NCBI GenBank assembly: GCA_038206395.1 | Contig: JBBRAX010000026.1 | Coordinates: 1-64,000, forward strand | Direction of reading: 5' to 3' | DNA from: JAGSPQ01 sp038206395 | Lineage (GTDB): Bacteria > Myxococcota > Myxococcia > Myxococcales > Myxococcaceae | DNA length: 64,000 bases | Part shown: one piece after another, positions 1 through 6,871 of the stretch | Layout of the letters: every line of letters begins with the position of its first letter | How positions within the stretch are numbered: position 1 is the first letter of the stretch | The notes under the pieces: generated by a model | What the model saw: the letters and a program-made list of their open reading frames with translations, nothing else | The model's database searches: none | What the model was told of the DNA's origin: nothing | Made by a program: the position numbers and the translations under genes

Positions 1-1
1 G

Positions 2-613
2 AAGCCCTCACCAAAGAGCGTTCTCGACATCGGTTGTGACTGCGGGATTCTCACGTGCTTCTATGCGATGCACTTCTCTGATGCGGACGTTCTTGGGCTT
101 GACGTCAATGATGCTGCGGTCCGAAATGCAGAGGAGCTAGCGACACAGCTCGGGCTCAAGAACGTTCGTTTCAGGCGTGCCGATGTCTCCGAGGCTGGAG
201 ATCTGGGCGGTACGAATACCATGTTCGATCTCATCACGATTACGTGTGTCTTGAATGAGGCACTCGGATTCCCGATAATCGATATCGATACGGGTGTGGC
301 ATTCAGGGAGGACGGCGCACCAGTCGCTGAGATGTGGTCCGGACACTTGGCTCCGGTATCGAAACTTCTTTCTCCGCAGGGAATTCTCGTCGGCGCAGAG
401 CGAACATCCGATCTTCACTCGACGGCCTGGTGGGCGGGCGAGTTGGCGGCAGCAGGGCTCGCCGTGAGCTGGCCGCAGAGTGCCATTCTCAAGCATAAAC
501 GGATGGACGAACAAGGCGGTGTCTCCGAAGCCGAGTGCCCGGTCCTGGTGAGCAGAATGGGTGCTCAGGCCGAAGTGTCATTGGATGAGGTTGCCAGACT
601 CTACGAAGGGTGA
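2..613 (+). CDS. Class I SAM-dependent methyltransferase, 5'-truncated by the window edge
   Basis: The reading frame is open from base 2, so the true start lies left of the window; about 203 residues are visible. Motif I (VLDIGCDCG) occupies visible residues 7-15, and an acidic residue ending the second strand follows in LGLDVND. This is the Rossmann SAM-binding half of a class I methyltransferase. The substrate cannot be read from sequence. Base composition looks lower in GC than in the genes after 3 kb, which fits the mobile-element remnants that follow. The stop is followed immediately by the TTG of the next gene, so the two are probably cotranscribed. Confidence 0.7.
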   Translation, partial: KPSPKSVLDIGCDCGILTCFYAMHFSDADVLGLDVNDAAVRNAEELATQLGLKNVRFRRADVSEAGDLGGTNTMFDLITITCVLNEALGFPIIDIDTGVAFREDGAPVAEMWSGHLAPVSKLLSPQGILVGAERTSDLHSTAWWAGELAAAGLAVSWPQSAILKHKRMDEQGGVSEAECPVLVSRMGAQAEVSLDEVARLYEG

Positions 614-871
614 TTGTCGAAGGCGACCTGGGAACCAGTGACGCCACGGGGCCATGTCCTTCGCTGCCAGATTCTCTCGGACGCCGCCATTCCGCCGGCT
701 CTGGAGGAACCTTTCGTTTCCATCGATGGCCGAGACTTCACCTTGGCCGAGTTCATGACGATGGTCGGGACCTTCGGCGGCTGGGGCATGAGGATCGAGT
801 TCGTGCCGGACGACGAGCTGCACCAACGGCCCAAGCTGAAGGTCTGCGAGCCTGAAGCCGCAAATCGGTAG
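614..871 (+). CDS. Small uncharacterised protein (85 aa)
   Basis: The TTG start abuts the stop of the methyltransferase with no spacer, which suggests translational coupling. The 85-residue product has no signal peptide or membrane segment. It contains a compact core with FVSIDGRDFT followed by EFMTMVGTFGGWGMRIEFV. I recall similar short FVSIDGR/E-F modules in uncharacterised small-domain families of actinobacteria and myxobacteria, but I cannot name the family with confidence. Function unknown. Its position next to a methyltransferase inside an accessory segment suggests cargo of a mobile element. Confidence 0.5.
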   Translation: MSKATWEPVTPRGHVLRCQILSDAAIPPALEEPFVSIDGRDFTLAEFMTMVGTFGGWGMRIEFVPDDELHQRPKLKVCEPEAANR

Positions 872-1029
872 AGCGTGAACCGTCAGCGACTCGGGACTTG
901 GAACTGCAACATGGGGCTGTCGAGGAGCGACGCACCCTGCCCTCCCGAGTGCCCCGAGGGTCGCCGCACTGCGCTCCTGATTGAGCGTGAGCGGAACAGC
1001 CTTCCCAAAACTGTCCCGCTCAGAAGCAC

Positions 1030-1215
1030 CTACTTCTTCGTCAGCTCCCGGATGACCGCCGGGTCGAACCGGAGCACGTTCACCACCTTGATGACCGGGA
1101 TCTTGCCGATCGTCGCGAGCCGGTACACCGTGGCTTTGGAGACTTGGAGGTGCTGAGCAACCTGCTCGACGGTCAGGAGTCGCTCCCGGAAACCGGCCCC
1201 AGAATTTAGGAGCAA
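1030..1215 (-). CDS. Excisionase-like helix-turn-helix protein (HTH_17 / MerR-type)
   Basis: This 61-residue protein is almost entirely one winged-helix module of the excisionase/MerR type: LTVEQVAQHLQVSKATVYR forms the first helices and turn, and IPVIKVVNVLRFD forms the wing. Such proteins act as recombination directionality factors or small regulators. It lies downstream of and on the same strand as the integrase remnant, with the tRNA-like attachment sequence between them, the usual company of a Xis. The start is TTG; no ATG is available upstream in frame. It could instead be a stand-alone DNA-binding regulator. Confidence 0.6.
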   Translation of the reverse strand: MLLNSGAGFRERLLTVEQVAQHLQVSKATVYRLATIGKIPVIKVVNVLRFDPAVIRELTKK

Positions 1216-1341
1216 GGTAGGAGCAAACCGCGTGGGATTCGGCGTTACTGGACGGACGGGATGGACCGAAGGTGCCGCTGAACCCCGAACGAAACCAGCG
1301 GGATGCGACCCGGCAACACTACGTGGACGATTCTCTCCGAC

Positions 1342-1386
1342 GGTTCGGGACCAAGGGGTCGCAGGTTCAAATCCTGTCTTCCCGAC
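1342..1386 (+). other. Attachment-site core: copy of the 3' part of tRNA-Pro(CGG)
   Basis: These 45 bases match the anticodon arm, variable region, T arm and 3' acceptor strand of the intact tRNA-Pro(CGG) gene at 28442-28515 (opposite strand) with a single mismatch. Bases to the left do not form the 5' half of a tRNA, so this is a fragment, not a gene. The 3' end of the integrase reading frame runs antisense through it. Integrases of this kind usually recombine at such tRNA 3' ends, so I read it as the att core of the element. Confidence 0.8.
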
Positions 1387-2085
1387 AGTTCGATGGCCCC
1401 GGTTTTGCTGGAGAAATCCACAAAACCGGGGCTCTCGTTTTGGTCCCCACCGGAGTTCCGCACCACCGGCGCACCTGCGGGGCGTTGACCGCCAGCTTCA
1501 GGACTTCCGCGACCGGTGCCTGGGTCGGCTGGACGTCGAGCCGGTGAAGCGCGTCGCGCCTGTCGTCGAGGTCGAGGTGGCCGTAGATCTCAGTCGTGAT
1601 CGTCGGAGACGAGTGCCGGAGGATTCGCTGGACGACCGCCAGAGGAGCGCTGGCCTTGAGGAGCAAAGTGGCCGTCGTGTGCCGCAAATCGTGGAACCGG
1701 ATGCGTCGAGCTTGAGGCGCGGGCCAGCGCTTGAACCCGCACGCGCAGTGCCGGGCGTCGGAGGTGGGCGCCTTCTCCTGGTGACCGCACCGACGGCACT
1801 TATGGGTCCAACCGTCGACCAGTCCGGCGCGGTTGAGGGCTGAACGAAGCAGCCGAGGGAGGTCGACGTTCTCCGACTGCATCGATCCATCGGCGCGCGG
1901 GAACACCAGAGCGGACGGCTCATCGGCTCGACGCCCGAGCGCTGGAACTCCGCCTTGCGCGCCACGCCGCGCTCGAGCTCTTGAGCCTCCGCCTTGGTCG
2001 CCGAGTTGGTGCGCTGCTGGCGCCAACGGCCAGCACCGTCCTTCCACTTGATGACCCAGCCGCCGTCGCGCTTGAAGAGGCTCAC
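1367..2085 (-). pseudogene. Tyrosine recombinase (phage-type integrase) with internal deletion
   Basis: The N-terminal arm-binding part starts at 2085 (MSLFKRDGGWVIKWKDG..., about 56 residues). The catalytic C-terminal part lies in another frame, from about 1920 down to the stop at 1367. The core-binding domain and the first catalytic Arg region are missing, so an internal deletion joined the two ends out of frame near 1915. The retained half keeps the HDLRHT motif, a later His box (RHSSPTI) and the nucleophile Tyr in EIYGHLD. It also carries a four-Cys insertion (CRRC...CAC) before HDLRH. The last codons lie inside the tRNA-Pro fragment. The upstream neighbour hicB ends one base away. Confidence 0.8.
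1396..1432. terminator. Perfect 12-bp hairpin next to the tRNA-like att core
   Basis: Inverted arms at 1396-1407 and 1421-1432 pair perfectly over 12 bp around a 13-base loop. In the direction of the tRNA fragment, the hairpin begins 10 bases after its 3' end and is followed by a short T-rich run. It could end transcription of a tRNA gene rebuilt by integration. It also lies within the 3' coding end of the integrase remnant. Confidence 0.55.
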
Positions 2086-2086
2086 G

Positions 2087-2482
2087 TCAACGCTCCTGTG
2101 CGAGCTGCTGGATTCGCTGGAAGGAGTAGCCGGTCAGCACAGCAGCATCGCGCCGGCTCAAGTTCATCCGCTCGGTGAGCTCGCGAACGGCGCGCCCGGC
2201 CGCCTTGCGCGCCGCGGTGCTCGCAGCCTCCTCCTTCGCTCTCGCCTTGGCCAACTTGGCGAGCAGCCGCTTCGTCGCGGCAGGCACCTTGATGGCGTCG
2301 TGAATCTCGAGGGCTGCTTCGTCCTTTGCCGACAGATCGAGGCACGCGGCAATCGCCTCGCGAATGTGGCGGCGCGCCTCGTCGATCGAGCGGCCCTGGG
2401 TGTGGCAACCCTTCAGTGCGGTGGCCGACGCCACCCACCAGCCATCGCTGTCGCGCTCATACTTCACCGTGTAGGTCTTCAT
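2087..2482 (-). CDS. hicB: HicB-family antitoxin
   Basis: The product has 131 residues. An N-terminal HicB fold is seen in MKTYTVKYERDSDGWWVAS, followed by GCHTQGRSIDEARRHIREAI, the usual HicB sheet and helix. A Lys/Ala-rich helix links to a C-terminal DNA-binding segment (LSRRDAAVLTGYSFQRIQQL), which reads as a helix-turn-helix. HicB binds and neutralises the HicA RNase and represses its own operon. The start at 2482 overlaps the hicA stop as ATGA, so hicA comes first and translation is coupled. The pair sits beside the integrase remnant, as expected for a plasmid- or island-borne addiction module. Confidence 0.85.
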   Translation of the reverse strand: MKTYTVKYERDSDGWWVASATALKGCHTQGRSIDEARRHIREAIAACLDLSAKDEAALEIHDAIKVPAATKRLLAKLAKARAKEEAASTAARKAAGRAVRELTERMNLSRRDAAVLTGYSFQRIQQLAQER

Positions 2483-2682
2483 TTCTTCCACCAGTCCTTC
2501 CCGAGGCATTCCTCGAGATCACGCCGAATGGCGTGGAGCAAGCCCGTGCCGAGATCCATGCCTGCGTGCACGGGGACAACGGAGGTGCATTTTCCGCAGC
2601 GAATGACCACGTGCGAGCCTCTCGTTCTGACTTCGACGCACCCAAGCGCCATCAATGTCCGCAGCAAGTCCTTTGCTTTCAT
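2479..2682 (-). CDS. hicA: HicA-family mRNA interferase toxin
   Basis: A 67-residue protein with the HicA double-stranded RNA-binding fold: MKAKDLLRTLMALGC, then RGSHVVIR, whose His is the usual catalytic residue of the family. A Cys-x2-Cys pair (RCGKC) follows, and the C-terminus is DLEECLGK. HicA cleaves mRNA in a translation-independent way and is held inactive by HicB. It is the first gene of the hicAB operon and overlaps hicB by 4 bp. Length is normal for the family, so the toxin looks intact. Confidence 0.85.
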   Translation of the reverse strand: MKAKDLLRTLMALGCVEVRTRGSHVVIRCGKCTSVVPVHAGMDLGTGLLHAIRRDLEECLGKDWWKK

Positions 2683-2737
2683 CGGAACGATAACTCCTTC
2701 CCGTCTATCTGGCTAGACGACCTTGTAGCAGACGGGG

Positions 2738-3604
2738 GTGACGTTGTCGGAGCCACTTCGGCGGGTGCTGTTCCTGCCCGCCCTGCTGTTGACCTGCCTC
2801 GCGTTCGGGCTACTCCTACAGCTCGGCATGTGGCTTCGTGGGGAGTCAGGCGGGTGGTTGGCGGAGGTCGGGATGTCCAGCTTCGTTGCTTGGGCGTTCT
2901 TCCCATTGGTGTTCGCGCTGGCACCGCGCGCGAAAGCAGCGGTGGGATGGACCTTCTTTGTGCTGGTCATCGGCGGCATGACGGTGCTGACGCTGATCAT
3001 GATCGCGCGAGCGCTCGGCATCGCAGGCCTTCTCCCGTGGCTTCCGCCGCCGGCTTGGGCGGTCTGGCAAAGAAACGACGCGATCGAACTGGGCCAAGGA
3101 ATCGGCGGTGGGTACGAGATGAAGCTCGCTGAGACGGCGTACCAGGGGCCGCAGGGAACCGTTCCGGAATTCTGGCTGGGCGGGGAAACGCTGACGGTGT
3201 CTGCCACGGGTGGTGGCGTGCCGGCGTTCTCGGACGTGAAGGTGACGGCACCGACTCCGATCGAGGTCACCTCGCCTGATTGCCCTTCGCCGCAGAGTCA
3301 AACGCCGGGCTGCAAGCTCAGTCGCACGGCCGCGCTGCCCATCGCGTGGAACAGAGGCGAGAAGACGTCGGTGGTGGCAGTGATGACCGGCACGCGCGCG
3401 GAGAAGACGGTGGCCGTTGCCTGCCGGTTCAATTCGAGCCCGGGCGAGATCAGCGCTGACGTGTTGTCGAAGTTCGACGCAACGACGCAGGTGAGCCTGC
3501 AGGTCTACGGCTCGAACGTGACGCAGTTCACCTCGGGCGAATACAACATCAAGTTCGAAGCGCGGAACTGGGAATACGTCGCGTTTCTCAAGTCGATCGA
3601 CTGA
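2738..3604 (+). CDS. Uncharacterised membrane protein with periplasmic C-terminal domain
   Basis: The product has 288 residues and starts at GTG. Three hydrophobic helices lie at about residues 10-31, 46-62 and 68-100. They are followed by about 185 residues of soluble, strand-rich sequence (GGETLTVSATGGGVPAFSDVKV; VSLQVYGSNVTQFTSG) that is probably periplasmic. Two Cys near residues 180-192 flank a Ser/Pro/Gln loop. I recognise no family. It stands alone, divergent from hicA, and ends against a convergent terminator shared with the next gene. Confidence 0.6.
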   Translation: MTLSEPLRRVLFLPALLLTCLAFGLLLQLGMWLRGESGGWLAEVGMSSFVAWAFFPLVFALAPRAKAAVGWTFFVLVIGGMTVLTLIMIARALGIAGLLPWLPPPAWAVWQRNDAIELGQGIGGGYEMKLAETAYQGPQGTVPEFWLGGETLTVSATGGGVPAFSDVKVTAPTPIEVTSPDCPSPQSQTPGCKLSRTAALPIAWNRGEKTSVVAVMTGTRAEKTVAVACRFNSSPGEISADVLSKFDATTQVSLQVYGSNVTQFTSGEYNIKFEARNWEYVAFLKSID

Positions 3605-3623
3605 GTCGAGGAAGCCTGAACAT

Positions 3624-3665
3624 CGCGGTGAAGCCCGCCCGGATTCCCGGGTTGCTCTCACCGCG
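3624..3665. terminator. Bidirectional terminator-like hairpin between convergent genes
   Basis: Arms 3624-3631 and 3658-3665 pair perfectly over 8 bp, and an inner GC-rich helix extends the stem. It lies between the stop of the membrane protein (3604) and the stop of the opposing lipoprotein gene (3696), so it can serve both strands. Confidence 0.55.
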
Positions 3666-3695
3666 GATGGCTTCTGATGAGGGATCAGCCGTGAA

Positions 3696-4022
3696 TCACT
3701 TGCACTGGTTCGTGCAGACCGATGGCGGGCCGGCTTTGTACTCGTCGCAGCTCTGCGCCTTGATCGCCGGGTTGCACGCCGCCGCGTTGCTCGCGTCGAA
3801 GGTCGTGCCGTCCTTGCAAGGCGTCAAGAGCGAGCAGAGGGCCTTGTATTGCGTCTTGCAGCTCTCGAGGTCCGAGCCGATCTTGATTGCCGCGTTCGGG
3901 CAGTTCCACATCTTGTCGCAGGTGCCGTCGACCTGTTCCTCACAGGCCGTCTGCGGCGTGAGCGCGGGAGCGCCGCAGGCGAGAAGGCTGAAGGTGGCGA
4001 TGACGGTGAGAACACGGCGCAT
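3696..4022 (-). CDS. Small Cys-rich lipoprotein
   Basis: The 108-residue product begins MRRVLTVIATFSLLACGAP, a short signal peptide with an LLAC lipobox, so it should be lipidated and exported. The mature part has about nine further Cys (CEEQ, CDKMWNC, CKTQ, CSLLTPC, CNP, CDEY, CTNQC), probably forming disulfides in the periplasm. This pattern of short disulfide-rich lipoproteins is common in myxobacteria. No enzymatic motif is visible. The start at 4022 is chosen because it gives a complete signal peptide. Confidence 0.7.
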   Translation of the reverse strand: MRRVLTVIATFSLLACGAPALTPQTACEEQVDGTCDKMWNCPNAAIKIGSDLESCKTQYKALCSLLTPCKDGTTFDASNAAACNPAIKAQSCDEYKAGPPSVCTNQCK

Positions 4023-4099
4023 GGAAAAAGCCTCTTGAGGTGGGGTTCCCGAGATTGGGAACGTGTGCGCGCTGTCAACGAAAGGTGCGCGCCAGAAAT

Positions 4100-4714
4100 T
4101 TAAGTCGGGACCTTGTTCACCCATGGCCGGATGTCGACGCCCATCATCCCGGCACTTTGCGCCGCCTGGATGCCGAGGTCGCTGTCTTCGAAGACCACGC
4201 AGCCCTTCGGCTCGACCCCAAGCCGCCGCGCCGCTTCGAGAAACACATCGGGCTCGGGTTTGTGGCGGGCCGTGTCTTCCGCGCCGACGACGGCGGCGAA
4301 CCAGTCGAGCGCGCCGATCACCTGCAGTGTCTTTCGCACCACCCACCCTTCGCCACCGCTCGCGACTGCCATCGGCAACACCCCGCGGTGCCGGCTCGCG
4401 ATCTCGAGCACCACGGCGATCGGCGTCACCTCGCTGAGCTTCTGGACGTAGCGGTGTTCCTTGTCGGTGACCATCGCCGCGGTCTCTTCGGGTGACTTCG
4501 GCTTGCCCTGTTCGTTCGCGAGGATGGCGATGATCTTGTTCGAGGGCATGCCGGCGAACCCGTAGAACTGCTTCTCGGGGAAGACGAGGCCGTGCTCGCC
4601 CAGCATCGCCCGCCAAGCGATCAGGTGAATCGGCATCGTGTCGGCGAGCGTGCCGTCACAGTCGAAGATCAACCCGGTCGTCTTTTCCGGTGCTGCCCAG
4701 GGCGCAGAGCTCAT
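4100..4714 (-). CDS. HAD-superfamily hydrolase, beta-phosphoglucomutase-like
   Basis: The 204-residue protein carries all HAD motifs: the nucleophile Asp18 and acid/base Asp20 in FDCDGT, motif II Ser in AVASGG, motif III Lys in HKPEPD, and motif IV acids in FEDSDLGI. Capping-domain spacing after motif I (IHLIAWRAMLGEHG) matches the beta-phosphoglucomutase/phosphatase subgroup. It should be cytosolic and act on a small phosphorylated sugar or similar compound, which cannot be specified. It is divergent from the acyl-CoA dehydrogenase, with about 120 bp between the starts. Confidence 0.85.
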   Translation of the reverse strand: MSSAPWAAPEKTTGLIFDCDGTLADTMPIHLIAWRAMLGEHGLVFPEKQFYGFAGMPSNKIIAILANEQGKPKSPEETAAMVTDKEHRYVQKLSEVTPIAVVLEIASRHRGVLPMAVASGGEGWVVRKTLQVIGALDWFAAVVGAEDTARHKPEPDVFLEAARRLGVEPKGCVVFEDSDLGIQAAQSAGMMGVDIRPWVNKVPT

Positions 4715-4838
4715 TGCCCTGGGTTCATAGCGCGCAGCTCACTTCGGGAAGCTGACGTTCGCGACAGGTGGGCTTTCAGGATGGTGGTTCGTCCGATTCG
4801 CAGCTGACAGGTTCCCTGGCCCGAAGCATGTTGGCGCG

Positions 4839-6614
4839 ATGAGCCCCAACCCGCTGATCGATGATCGCTTCATCGATTTCCTTCTCTACGACGTGCTCGA
4901 TGTTGCCGCGCTGTGCAAGCTCCCGGCGTTCACCGAGCACAGCCGCGAGACCTTCGACCCCTGGCTCACCGCCTGCCGCCGCCTCGCTCGCGACGTGCTG
5001 TTTCCACAATACCGGGCGATGGATCTGGCGCCCGTGCGGTTCGAGGGTGGCAGTGTGACCGTGCATCCCAAAATGCACGCGCTCTGGAAGGAGCTGCGCG
5101 AGCTCGGCGTCATCGCCGCGAACCGGCCCACGGAGGTCGGCGGGCAGCAGCTGCCGATGACGGTGTTCTGCCTGTCGACCGCGTACCTGATGGCGGCGAA
5201 CCTTTCGGCGTATGGGTTCGCTGGGCTGACCACCGGCGCGGCGCACTTGATCGAGACTTTCGGCTCGCAGGCGCTGAAAGACGGCTGGCTCGGCAAGATG
5301 TACTCGGGCGAGTGGACGGGGACGATGGCGCTCACTGAGCCTCAGGCGGGCTCGAGCCTCGCCGATGTGAAGGCGCGCGCGCAGCCGACCGCGGAAGGCC
5401 ATCACCTGATCTCCGGAGCGAAGATCTTCATCTCTGGCGGCGCGCAGGATCTCACCGAGAACATCGTGCACCTGGTGTTGGCGCGGCTCGAGGGGGCGCC
5501 TGCAGGCACGCGCGGAATCTCGCTCTTCGCCGTGCCGCAGCACCGGCCCGAGGGCGGCAAGTTGGTGCCGAACGACGTGCACGTCACCGGGCTGATTCAC
5601 AAGATTGGCTGGCGCGGGCTGCCGAGCGTGGCGCTCGCGTTCGGCGAAGAGAACGACTGCCATGGTTTTCTGGTCGGGCCTGCGAACCAGGGCCTGAAGT
5701 GCATGTTCCAGATGATGAACGAGGCACGGATCATGATCGGCGCGAACGCGACAGCGACGGCCTCGGTCGCGTTTCAGGAGTCGCTGGCGTACGCGAACGA
5801 CCGCAAGCAGGGCCGCGCGCTGGGCTCGGATGCGACGACGGACCCCGTGCCGTTGATTGCGCACGCAGACGTTCGGCGGATGTTGCTGCGGCAGAAGGCG
5901 ATCGTCGAAGGGTCGCTGTGCTTGATCGCGACCGCGGCGCGATGCTCAGACGTGGTGGAGCACGGCACGGATCCAGCCGAGAAAGATCGCCACCGGCTGT
6001 TGCTCGATCTGCTCACGCCGATCGCGAAGAGCTTCCCGGCCGAGAAGGGGTTCGAGGCGAACACGCTCGCGCTCCAGATTCACGGAGGCTACGGGTACAC
6101 GAGCGAGTACCTGCCCGAGGCATGGCTGCGCGATCAGAAACTGAACAGCATCCATGAAGGGACGACGGGGATTCAGAGCCTCGACCTGGTGGGCCGGAAG
6201 ATCGTCGCGGGCGGTGGCGCTGCGCTGCTGGTGCTGAAGGAGGAAGTCACTGTGGATCTCATCAAGGCCGAAGCGGCGGGGCTCGACGTGGCGGCGATGC
6301 GCGATGCGCTCGATCGTCTGGTGTCATTGACGGCGGCGCTGGGCGCACGCGGCGCGTCGGGTGACCTCGATGGAATGCTGGGCCACTCGACAGACTTCCT
6401 CGAGCTGACGTCGATTCTCGTCGTGGGGTGGATGTGGGCGCGAATGGGCGCGGCGGCCGGGAAACGAACGGATGATTTCGCAGAAGGCATCCGGGCCGCG
6501 GCGAAGTACTGGTTCGCCACCGAGGTTCCGCGCATTCCGGCGCTGGCCACCCTCTGCGAGTCGGCCGAGCGAAGCTTCCTCGACGTGAAGCCCGCGTGGC
6601 TGGGGCACGGCTAA
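4839..6614 (+). CDS. Acyl-CoA dehydrogenase, DmdC-like long form
   Basis: The 591-residue protein is long for an acyl-CoA dehydrogenase (usually near 380) and matches the long DmdC (3-methylmercaptopropionyl-CoA dehydrogenase)/FadE-like group. The order is helical N-domain, FAD-binding middle strand domain (TMALTEPQAGSSL; ISGAKIFISGG), C-terminal four-helix domain (QIHGGYGYTSEYL), then an extra C-terminal helical extension. The catalytic base is Glu440 in SIHEGTTGIQ. It oxidises acyl-CoA to enoyl-CoA and passes electrons to ETF. The true substrate is uncertain. It is monocistronic as seen here. Confidence 0.85.
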   Translation: MSPNPLIDDRFIDFLLYDVLDVAALCKLPAFTEHSRETFDPWLTACRRLARDVLFPQYRAMDLAPVRFEGGSVTVHPKMHALWKELRELGVIAANRPTEVGGQQLPMTVFCLSTAYLMAANLSAYGFAGLTTGAAHLIETFGSQALKDGWLGKMYSGEWTGTMALTEPQAGSSLADVKARAQPTAEGHHLISGAKIFISGGAQDLTENIVHLVLARLEGAPAGTRGISLFAVPQHRPEGGKLVPNDVHVTGLIHKIGWRGLPSVALAFGEENDCHGFLVGPANQGLKCMFQMMNEARIMIGANATATASVAFQESLAYANDRKQGRALGSDATTDPVPLIAHADVRRMLLRQKAIVEGSLCLIATAARCSDVVEHGTDPAEKDRHRLLLDLLTPIAKSFPAEKGFEANTLALQIHGGYGYTSEYLPEAWLRDQKLNSIHEGTTGIQSLDLVGRKIVAGGGAALLVLKEEVTVDLIKAEAAGLDVAAMRDALDRLVSLTAALGARGASGDLDGMLGHSTDFLELTSILVVGWMWARMGAAAGKRTDDFAEGIRAAAKYWFATEVPRIPALATLCESAERSFLDVKPAWLGHG

Positions 6615-6707
6615 GTCGAATCGAATGATCCGCTCGGTCTCGCGTGCAGCCAACCACCTGCCGTCTCTGCCCTTTCCGCCTTCGATAGAAGTAGATCGAA
6701 GATCTTC

Positions 6708-6751
6708 TGACGCACTGCGGCGGATTCGATCGAATTCGATCGAATGGGGTC
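6708..6751. repeat. TTCGATCGAA palindrome block, copy 1
   Basis: A 44-bp unit made of a TGACGCA..GCGGCG leader followed by two adjoining 10-bp palindromes TTCGATCGAA. It is repeated 80 bp further on with 38 of 44 bases identical. Degenerate relatives flank it at about 6614-6628 and 6681-6700. It lies between convergent genes, so it is not in a promoter position. Confidence 0.7.
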
Positions 6752-6787
6752 GATGCGTCGCGGCGCGCGGGCCGTTGGCCAGGCCTT

Positions 6788-6831
6788 TGACGCAGCGCGG
6801 CGAATTCGATCGAATTCGTTCGAATCGGTTC
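6788..6831. repeat. TTCGATCGAA palindrome block, copy 2
   Basis: The second copy of the 44-bp block, 80 bp from the first, with one of its 10-bp palindromes slightly decayed (TTCGTTCGAA). The 10-bp phasing puts the palindromes on the same face of the helix. The spacer 6615-6871 holds no gene. Confidence 0.7.
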
Positions 6832-6871
6832 AGTGGGCCGCCGGGGGGCCTGAGAGGGGCGGGCTGCCCGG

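Noticed and set aside
1319..1387. A complete tRNA gene at the integrase end
   Set aside because: Only the 3' 45 bases fit tRNA-Pro; the bases before 1342 give no D arm or acceptor 5' strand.
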